Of a DNA stretch of 64,000 bases, positions 58,089 through 64,000 are shown piece by piece. The first letter of the stretch is position 1. Every line of letters begins with the position of its first letter. The notes below the pieces were generated by a model, which ran no database searches, was not told where the DNA came from, and was given only the letters and a program-made list of their open reading frames with translations. The position numbers were made by a program, and so were the translations under genes. This DNA is from Marinobacterium sp. xm-d-530 (GTDB taxonomy: Bacteria; Pseudomonadota; Gammaproteobacteria; Pseudomonadales; Balneatricaceae), in contig NZ_WBYM01000003.1 in NCBI RefSeq assembly GCF_013283365.1, positions 186,001 through 250,000 on the forward strand, written 5' to 3'.

Positions 58089-59363
58089 TCATCGATTAAG
58101 GATGTTCAACGCTTTGAGCATAGTCAGCGCTTGATAGAGCTGGAAGTCATCACCGGCTAAATCGGACTGCACTGAGGATTGAACTGTCTCTTCTGACTCG
58201 TTCTCAAGGTGACCTGCCAAATCCACTTCGCGTACCTGATCTAGATTAGGGGCTTTGCGATCCAGCTGTAGGTCTTCGACCACCACATCAGGACTGATAC
58301 CCTGCGCCTGAATGGATCGTCCATTGGGTGTAAAGTAGCGTGCCGTCGTAATTTTAACAGCACGATCTTCTGACAGCGGAACAACCGTTTGTACCGAGCC
58401 TTTACCAAAACTCTGGGTTCCCATAATTACGGCACGTTTTTGATCCTGCAGAGCCCCTGCGACGATCTCTGACGCCGATGCGGACCCACCATTAATCAGC
58501 ACGATTAACGGTACATTACCGATCGCCACATCATCTGTGGCATTAAACTCCAACTCAGATCGAGCAATGCGGCCCTCTGTATAGACAATCAGACCTTCAT
58601 CCAAGAATGCATCCGACACCGCAACAGCCGCCTGAAGCACGCCACCAGGGTTATTTCGCAGATCCAAGACAAGCCCTTTAAGCGCCTCATCTTTTTGCAG
58701 CTTAGCCAGAGCATCTAACAGATCCTGACCTGTATTAGCTTGAAACTCACTGATTCGCACATACCCAAAGCCAGGCTCTAACAGGCGACTTCTGACGCTT
58801 CGAATCTTGATTGCTGCACGAACCAACTCAACTTCAAAGGGGGCATCGACGCCTTCACGCATGATGGTGATGCGAATCGACTCACCAATTTTGCCGCGCA
58901 TCAATTTCACTGCGTCACTGAGAGACATACCTTGAACCGGCGTATCACCCAATTTAGTGATGAGGTCACCCGCTTTGATACCGGCCTCTTGAGCAGGGGT
59001 ATCGTCCAGCGGCGTAATGACATGTACAAAGCCATCCTTCATACCGACTTCGATGCCCAATCCACCGAACTCGCCGTTCGTGTGTTCTTGCAGGTTATCG
59101 AACGCCTCTTTAATCAAGTAGTCCGAGTGCGGATCTAAGCCACGTACCATGCCGGCAATGGCATCTTCTAATAACTGCTGATCAGTAACCGGTTCGACGT
59201 AACTCTTTTTGATACTGCTAAATACCTCCGCAAAACGGCGCAGCTCATCGAGTGGCAACTGATTCTCGGAGGACTCTTCACTGGTCTGTTCTATCGGGTA
59301 GGCAAAGACGTTCAATGATAAGAGGCTTGAAAGGAGCAGAAAGCTAACGGAACGGAACAACAT
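58089..59363 (-). CDS. ctpA: Carboxy-terminal processing protease (S41)
   Basis: The 424-aa exported protease has a signal peptide (MLFRSVSFLLLSSLLSLNVFA). A PDZ domain spans about residues 90-175 (GGLGIEVGMKDGFVHVITPLDDTPAQ). The catalytic Ser is in GGSASASEIVAGALQD and the Lys in GTQSFGKGSVQTV. The start at MLFRS follows AGGTGG. CtpA-type proteases trim periplasmic and cell-wall proteins. It is downstream of envC and gpmI in a conserved gpmI-envC-ctpA operon. Confidence 0.93.
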   Translation of the reverse strand: MLFRSVSFLLLSSLLSLNVFAYPIEQTSEESSENQLPLDELRRFAEVFSSIKKSYVEPVTDQQLLEDAIAGMVRGLDPHSDYLIKEAFDNLQEHTNGEFGGLGIEVGMKDGFVHVITPLDDTPAQEAGIKAGDLITKLGDTPVQGMSLSDAVKLMRGKIGESIRITIMREGVDAPFEVELVRAAIKIRSVRSRLLEPGFGYVRISEFQANTGQDLLDALAKLQKDEALKGLVLDLRNNPGGVLQAAVAVSDAFLDEGLIVYTEGRIARSELEFNATDDVAIGNVPLIVLINGGSASASEIVAGALQDQKRAVIMGTQSFGKGSVQTVVPLSEDRAVKITTARYFTPNGRSIQAQGISPDVVVEDLQLDRKAPNLDQVREVDLAGHLENESEETVQSSVQSDLAGDDFQLYQALTMLKALNILNR

Positions 59364-59387
59364 AAAACCACCTATCACTGATTCGAA

Positions 59388-60518
59388 TTATCTCTTTTTA
59401 TTTAGCCAGGGAACCGGGTTAAAACTCTTACCATTATGACGTAATGAGAAGTAGAGGCCAGTCTGATCATAGCCACCACTGCTACCGGTGAGTGATATGG
59501 TCTCGCCCGCTTGCACCCAATCACCTGTGTTACGCAACAGACTCTGATTGTGACCATAGAGGCTGAGGTAGTCATCCCCATGGTCCACTATGATCAAAAG
59601 CCCATAGCCTCTTAACCATTCAGAAAAGACAACACGACCTGGATGGATCACTCTAACAGCCTTACCTGGATCGGAACTGATGAAGATACCATCGGTCGAT
59701 AGCGTGCTCTTTTTACTGCCATATTTAAGAGCCAACTTACCCGACACCGGCCAATCTAACTTCCCTTTGCGTTTGGCAATCTGCGGCGTATCGATATCGA
59801 CGAAGTTATCTTTCAGCGACTGCTCTATCTCAACGAGGAGAGACTCAAGCTGTTTGCGATCTTGCTCAAGTTTGACCAACTGATTTTTCTCGCTGCCAAT
59901 GTCTCGCTTGATTTCATCCAAGGTTTTTAAGCGCTGCTGGTAGGCTTGTTTTAAGCGATTTTCCTGCTCAACTAGCGCCTGCTTTTCAGACACTAGTTGC
60001 GACTCTGTCGCACTGAGGTCTGCGCGATTCTGATCAAAGTCACTTAATAGCCTTTGGTAGCTAGTCACTCGCGTTTTTAAAACATCGCTGAGGTGATCGT
60101 AGTAGCGCAGCATGCGATCAACCGTCTGTGGCTCTGTACCACTCAAAATCATTTTCAGTCTTGGCTGACGACCTTTACGGTACTGCTCTTGCAGCAAAGA
60201 GATTAACAATGCGCGCTCTTTTTCGACCGCCTGTTTTAGACGAGTCTGATCACTGGTTAGCGTATTCGCTCGACCAGTTAGTTTATTGATAGATAGGGAC
60301 ACTTCGCGCTTTTTAGAGGAAATTTCAGCAATTTTACGCTCATCTTCACGAAGTTTTTTCTGGAGCGCTTGCTGGTCGCCCTGTTTTTTAGCGACACTTT
60401 TTTGCAGTGACTGCATCTGTGCAGTCAGCTGTTTGATTTTCTGCTCAGTCTCTTCAGCCGTTCCCGCTAATGCTGGGGAGCAACAGAAGAGACCTAGAAG
60501 GAGCCAGTGGCGCAACAC
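59388..60518 (-). CDS. envC: Murein hydrolase activator EnvC
   Basis: The 376-aa exported protein has a signal peptide, a long coiled coil (about residues 20-245) and a C-terminal LytM domain (PVSGKLALKYG, VIHPGRVVFSEWLRGYGLLIIVDHGDDYLSLYGHNQ). The first metal ligands of active LytM enzymes are replaced (STDGIFISSDPG), so the domain is degenerate, as in EnvC activators. It activates AmiA/B amidases under FtsEX control, and ftsEX is encoded at 37-38.7 kb. The 3-bp gap to gpmI indicates cotranscription. Confidence 0.93.
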   Translation of the reverse strand: MLRHWLLLGLFCCSPALAGTAEETEQKIKQLTAQMQSLQKSVAKKQGDQQALQKKLREDERKIAEISSKKREVSLSINKLTGRANTLTSDQTRLKQAVEKERALLISLLQEQYRKGRQPRLKMILSGTEPQTVDRMLRYYDHLSDVLKTRVTSYQRLLSDFDQNRADLSATESQLVSEKQALVEQENRLKQAYQQRLKTLDEIKRDIGSEKNQLVKLEQDRKQLESLLVEIEQSLKDNFVDIDTPQIAKRKGKLDWPVSGKLALKYGSKKSTLSTDGIFISSDPGKAVRVIHPGRVVFSEWLRGYGLLIIVDHGDDYLSLYGHNQSLLRNTGDWVQAGETISLTGSSGGYDQTGLYFSLRHNGKSFNPVPWLNKKR

Positions 60519-60521
60519 GGA

Positions 60522-62072
60522 TTAGCGTGACGCCAGGCTAGAGCCGGTCATTTCAGACGGCTTATCAATATCCATTAGATCCAGCAGCGTCGGTGCCAGA
60601 TCACATAGCGCGCCATCCGCTAGGGTTAGCGACGCTTTACGAGGACCATCGTAGATCAAAGCGACTGGCCAGTTGGTGTGGGATGTATGAGGCTGTCCTG
60701 AGTTTGGATCAACCATCAACTCAACGTTACCGTGATCGGCTGTGATCAGTGTCTCGCCGCCCACTTCTGCCATCGCCGCCAGCACCTTAGCCAGTGCTTC
60801 GTCGACCGCTTCACAGGCTTTAACCGCTGCATCAAATTTACCGGTATGACCGACCATATCGCCATTGGCAAAGTTGCAGACAATCAGATCATATTTGCGA
60901 CTGCGAATCGCTTCACAAAGTTTTTCACTGACCTCTGGCAAGCTCATCTCAGGCTTCAGGTCGTAAGTGGCCACATCGGGAGAAGGCACCAAGATGCGCT
61001 CTTCACCTGGGTAGACCTCTTCCTGACCACCGTTAAAGAAGAAGGTAACGTGTGCATACTTCTCGGTTTCAGAGATGCGCAGCTGCGTTTTACCCATACC
61101 CGAGAGGTACTCACCTAAATCGTTACTGATCTTTTGTGGCGGGTAGGCACAAGAGGCCGGGATATCCGCTGCATATTCGGTCAGCATGACAAAGTCAGCA
61201 AGCGCTGGGCGTTTAGCACGCTCAAAACCGTCGAATGAGTCATCCAGAACAAAGGCACGCGTAATTTCACGAGCACGATCCGGGCGGAAATTCGCACAGA
61301 TCAGGGTATCACCATCGTTGATCGTACCCACTGGCGCTCCCGATGAGTCAGTAATCACAGTGGCCGCGACAAACTCATCGTTCTCATCACGAGCGTAAGC
61401 AGCAGAGAGCGCCTCTTGAGCGGACTCAGCCGTTTGAACACCTTTACCCATTGTCATGGCATCGTAAGCCATCTGCACACGATCCCAACGGTTATCACGA
61501 TCCATTGCGTAGTAACGACCAACAACGGTGGCGATGGCGCCTACGCCCAGATCTGCAAACGCCTTCTCAGCGAGAGCAATCGACGGCTCTGCAGAGCGAG
61601 GCGGCATATCACGACCATCCAAAATAGCGTGTAGGTAAACCTGCTTCGCACCGCGTTGAACGGCCATTTTAGCCAACGCAACAATATGATCTTCGTGGCT
61701 GTGGACACCGCCAGGGGATAACAAGCCAGTAATGTGCACAGCATTACCCTTTGCAATTGCGGCATCCATCGCGTTAACCAGCACGCTGTTCTCGAAGAAA
61801 TCACCATCGGCAATCGCTTTGGTAATACGCGTTAGGTTTTGATAAACGGTTCGGCCTGCACCGATATTCATGTGCCCTACTTCAGAGTTACCCATCTGAC
61901 CATCTGGAAGGCCCACGGCCATGCCCGATGTTTGAATACGTGAGTTTGGATTATTGGCCAATAGACCATCCCAAACGGGCGTATTAGCAGCGGCTACAGC
62001 TGATGATTCAGTGGCTTCGACTCCGTACCCATCTAGGATAAGAAGCGCTCTTGGGGTGCGCATATCACTCAT
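60522..62072 (-). CDS. gpmI: 2,3-bisphosphoglycerate-independent phosphoglycerate mutase
   Basis: The 516-aa Mn-dependent alkaline-phosphatase-superfamily enzyme interconverts 3- and 2-phosphoglycerate. Motifs are ALLILDGYG, the catalytic Ser at residue 63 in [33 protein letters not shown] and TADHGNVE. An internal ATG three codons in is a possible alternate start. It heads the gpmI-envC-ctpA unit and is divergent from the rhodanese-grxC-secB unit. Confidence 0.97.
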   Translation of the reverse strand: MSDMRTPRALLILDGYGVEATESSAVAAANTPVWDGLLANNPNSRIQTSGMAVGLPDGQMGNSEVGHMNIGAGRTVYQNLTRITKAIADGDFFENSVLVNAMDAAIAKGNAVHITGLLSPGGVHSHEDHIVALAKMAVQRGAKQVYLHAILDGRDMPPRSAEPSIALAEKAFADLGVGAIATVVGRYYAMDRDNRWDRVQMAYDAMTMGKGVQTAESAQEALSAAYARDENDEFVAATVITDSSGAPVGTINDGDTLICANFRPDRAREITRAFVLDDSFDGFERAKRPALADFVMLTEYAADIPASCAYPPQKISNDLGEYLSGMGKTQLRISETEKYAHVTFFFNGGQEEVYPGEERILVPSPDVATYDLKPEMSLPEVSEKLCEAIRSRKYDLIVCNFANGDMVGHTGKFDAAVKACEAVDEALAKVLAAMAEVGGETLITADHGNVELMVDPNSGQPHTSHTNWPVALIYDGPRKASLTLADGALCDLAPTLLDLMDIDKPSEMTGSSLASR

Positions 62073-62239
62073 AGTTATGAATATTCCGGTTATAAGACTT
62101 TAGATTGATAGAGATTTTAACCGCTGAGGCCCGTTAAAACCATTAAACATTGGTGATTTTTCAGTCAGCCCCCTTATCCCTTGAGGCTCTGCAATGTATA
62201 CTTTCGCGCATTAATTTTTATTGCATACACAGGTCTGAA

Positions 62240-62656
62240 ATGGAAAACGTAATCGAATTTATCGGCAATCACACCATGATGGTTGTTGCTTGGGCATTTA
62301 CCCTAGCCATGCTGATCTTTACTGAGCGTATGAAAGGCGGTAAATCAGTGACGGCGGCTGAAGCAACGCGCCTAATCAATAAAGAAGATGCTGTTGTTCT
62401 TGATATCCGAGCGCACAAAGATTTCAGCACTGGCCACCTGACTAACTCGATCAACATTCCACTGGCTGATTTCGATCGCCGCATGACTGAGTTGGATCAG
62501 TACAAAGAGAAGCCGATCATTGTAGTGTGTAACATGGGTCAGACAGCGGGCACCGCGTGTCGCAAAATGAAATCGGCTGGATTCACACAGGCGATGCGTC
62601 TTACCGGAGGCATCTCTGAGTGGCGCCACCAAAGCATGCCAGTGGTAACAAAATGA
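62240..62656 (+). CDS. YibN-like membrane-anchored rhodanese
   Basis: The 138-aa protein starts at MENVIEFIGNHTMM, with an N-terminal membrane helix (about residues 12-29). The rhodanese domain has VVLDIRAHKDFSTGHLTNSINIP and the loop VVCNMGQTAG. It matches E. coli YibN in architecture and in location next to grxC-secB. Its stop overlaps the grxC start (ATGA). A cytoplasmic sulfur-transfer role is inferred. Confidence 0.9.
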   Translation: MENVIEFIGNHTMMVVAWAFTLAMLIFTERMKGGKSVTAAEATRLINKEDAVVLDIRAHKDFSTGHLTNSINIPLADFDRRMTELDQYKEKPIIVVCNMGQTAGTACRKMKSAGFTQAMRLTGGISEWRHQSMPVVTK

Positions 62657-62916
62657 CAGTAGAAATTTACAGCTCAGCTCTATGCGGTTTTTGCACTCGT
62701 GCAAAGATGTTACTTGATCACAAAGGTGTTTCATTTAACGAGATCAGCGTAGATCAGGATCCAACAAAACGCGCTGAAATGATGGAACGCAGTGGTCGAC
62801 GTACCGTTCCTCAAATCTTTATCGGCGAGCACCACGTTGGCGGATGCGACGATCTGTTCGCACTTGAGCGCAATGGTGAACTGGACGGACTGCTGGCAAA
62901 CAACGCCGGCGAATAA
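62653..62916 (+). CDS. grxC: Glutaredoxin 3 with CGFC active site
   Basis: An 87-aa glutaredoxin that reduces protein and glutathione disulfides. It starts at MTVEIYSSALCGFCTRAKML, with the RSGRRTVPQIFIGEHHVGGCDDLFALE cis-proline and glutathione region conserved. The active site reads C-G-F-C (11-14) instead of the usual C-P-Y-C or C-P-F-C. It overlaps the YibN-like gene by 4 bp and precedes secB by 28 bp, the standard order. Confidence 0.93.
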   Translation: MTVEIYSSALCGFCTRAKMLLDHKGVSFNEISVDQDPTKRAEMMERSGRRTVPQIFIGEHHVGGCDDLFALERNGELDGLLANNAGE

Positions 62917-62944
62917 TTAGAACGATTAAAAGTAAGGAAGCAAC

Positions 62945-63427
62945 ATGTCTGAAGAGAATCAGCAACCAGCACCACAGTTTGGTATGAAACGTGTCTACCT
63001 AAAAGACGCATCACTTGAAACACCTGCTGGCCCAGAAATTTTCAACAAAGCTTGGCAGCCACAGGTTGGTCTAGATGTTAATTCGGCTAGCCGTGTACTG
63101 GGCGATGATCACTACGAAGTGAACCTAACACTGACTGTGACCGTTAAGACAGAAGATGAAACAGCCTTTCTGATCGAAGTACAGCAAGCAGCTATCTTCC
63201 AGATCAGCGGCTTTGAGCCAGCACAGCTGCACCACACTCTAGGTGCATACTGCCCAACGCTTCTATTCCCATACGCACGTGAAGCAGTAGACAACCTAGC
63301 GACTAAAGCTAGCTTCCCTGCACTGATGCTTGCACAGGTGAACTTCGATGCTTTGTACGCACAGAAAGTTCAGCAAGTAATGGAACAGCAGAAAGCAGAG
63401 CAAGGCGAAGCTGAAGCGGCTGAATAA
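62945..63427 (+). CDS. secB: Protein-export chaperone SecB
   Basis: This 160-aa tetrameric chaperone keeps preproteins unfolded for SecA. Conserved stretches are [64 protein letters not shown] and a C-terminal segment [18 protein letters not shown]. The acidic/Gln-rich tail is typical. It ends the yibN-grxC-secB unit at a strong terminator. Confidence 0.97.
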   Translation: MSEENQQPAPQFGMKRVYLKDASLETPAGPEIFNKAWQPQVGLDVNSASRVLGDDHYEVNLTLTVTVKTEDETAFLIEVQQAAIFQISGFEPAQLHHTLGAYCPTLLFPYAREAVDNLATKASFPALMLAQVNFDALYAQKVQQVMEQQKAEQGEAEAAE

Positions 63428-63447
63428 GCACGCACTGCACACAATAT

Positions 63448-63474
63448 AAAAAGGAGGCGAATGCCTCCTTTTTT
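63448..63474 (+). terminator. Terminator of secB
   Basis: GGAGGC-GAAT-GCCTCC is preceded by five A and followed by six T. Flanking A/T tracts make it usable in both directions, including by the convergent epimerase gene. Confidence 0.88.
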
Positions 63475-63494
63475 GTTGTCTAAAGATCGGTGTT

Positions 63495-64000
63495 TTACGA
63501 TCGATGCTCCACCCAATACTCGAACATATCATTCATCGTTTCAGAGAGTGGACGATACTCAATACCTAATACCTCCCGACTCTTACTGTTGTCCGCTCGC
63601 CATTCGATGTTGACGTTGTTAGCAATAAACTTTCGATCCAATTTAATGAACGGAGTAAGCAACCAAACCAACCATTTAGGTGCAGCTCTCTTGGGAAGTT
63701 TGTAGTCCTTTCCGAATCGCGCTTGCAGTGTCAGTAGTGCGGTTAGTAGGTCGCTACAGTGTCCAGAAAGAATAAAGCGCCCTACTGCCTCAGGGGTGAA
63801 GGCTGCACGTAGATGAGCTTCTGCGACCTCTCGAACATCAACAAAACCAATACCTAAACGTGGCGCACCCTGTTTGAACTCACCCGAACCCACACGTTCG
63901 ATGATCGAGAAACTCTCTGACGTTGGAATGCCACCTATCGCTGGCCCCATCACTAAACAGGGATTGATCGTCACCAAGTCAAACGATGCATCCTCAGCGA
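63495..64000 (-). CDS. NAD-dependent epimerase/dehydratase-family protein, partial (5' end outside window)
   Basis: The frame is open through the window edge (EDASFDLVTINPCLVMGPAIG onward), so the GTG that begins the longest internal frame is not the start. The visible C-terminal half matches extended SDR proteins of the dihydroflavonol reductase type: INPCLVMGP, GFVDVREVAEAHLRA and GRFILSGHC. The Rossmann nucleotide site and catalytic Tyr-Lys lie outside the window. The substrate cannot be inferred. Confidence 0.82.
   Translation of the reverse strand, partial: AEDASFDLVTINPCLVMGPAIGGIPTSESFSIIERVGSGEFKQGAPRLGIGFVDVREVAEAHLRAAFTPEAVGRFILSGHCSDLLTALLTLQARFGKDYKLPKRAAPKWLVWLLTPFIKLDRKFIANNVNIEWRADNSKSREVLGIEYRPLSETMNDMFEYWVEHRS

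Overview
The window reads as chromosome of a free-living, probably marine, gammaproteobacterium near the Oceanospirillales/Pseudomonadales border. The evidence is gene order and family content: coaBC-dut-argB-slmA, gpmI-envC-ctpA next to a yibN-grxC-secB block, radC/rpmB-rpmG/mutM, ftsY-ftsE-ftsX-rpoH, a Pseudomonas-type HemB, and an Rsm-like regulatory RNA. Genus assignment is not possible from what I can see. No phage or IS is evident. The accessory features are a REP/RAYT element, decayed tRNA copies and a few small repeats.

1-15.6 kb: a GH3 glycosidase (cut by the window edge) and a protease-ATP-grasp (RimB/RimK-like) fusion; an orphan PotD-like binding protein paired with a membrane diguanylate cyclase; AzlCD; a YddG-like exporter; pyrC; tRNA-Arg(CCG) flanked by decayed tRNA pieces; and a minus-strand run encoding cytochrome b561, an SHP-type cytochrome, a diheme cytochrome, a PepSY protein and a two-component system. 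rluF follows.

15.6-31 kb: a secreted sulfur/redox region (Rap1a-like protein, 53-aa Cys peptide behind a perfect FNR-type box, two tandem exported rhodaneses, cytochrome c5); rep, comM, ubiK; a nitrogen cluster glnK-amtB-PII with paired NtrC sites and a sigma-54 promoter; a CpxRA-CpxP-like envelope stress module with a CpxR box; a fumarylacetoacetase-family gene with an apparent 1-bp deletion near its 3' end; a WYL regulator; and purT.

31-47 kb: an Atm1-type exporter and an SPFH/NfeD pair, each followed by a copy of the same two-hairpin repeat; small RNA/DNA-binding proteins, trmB, rpoH, ftsX-ftsE-ftsY (FtsY carries 17 perfect hexanucleotide repeats), rsmD, coaD, ferredoxin, recG, oxyR and hemB. 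A non-coding RNA of the RsmZ/CsrB type (GGA motifs in hairpin loops, Rho-independent terminator) lies between hemB and a hydrolase.

47-64 kb: mutM, rpmG, rpmB, then a REP-associated tyrosine transposase flanked by two tandem arrays of a 54-bp hairpin repeat (8 and 5 units) between rpmB and radC; then coaBC-dut-argB-slmA, an MFS carrier, ctpA-envC-gpmI, yibN-grxC-secB and a partial epimerase.

Most genes are housekeeping. The strongest non-coding or accessory signals are the Rsm-like sRNA, the REP/RAYT element, the FNR-box Cys-peptide/rhodanese cluster, the SHP electron-transfer operon and the binding-protein/diguanylate-cyclase pair.
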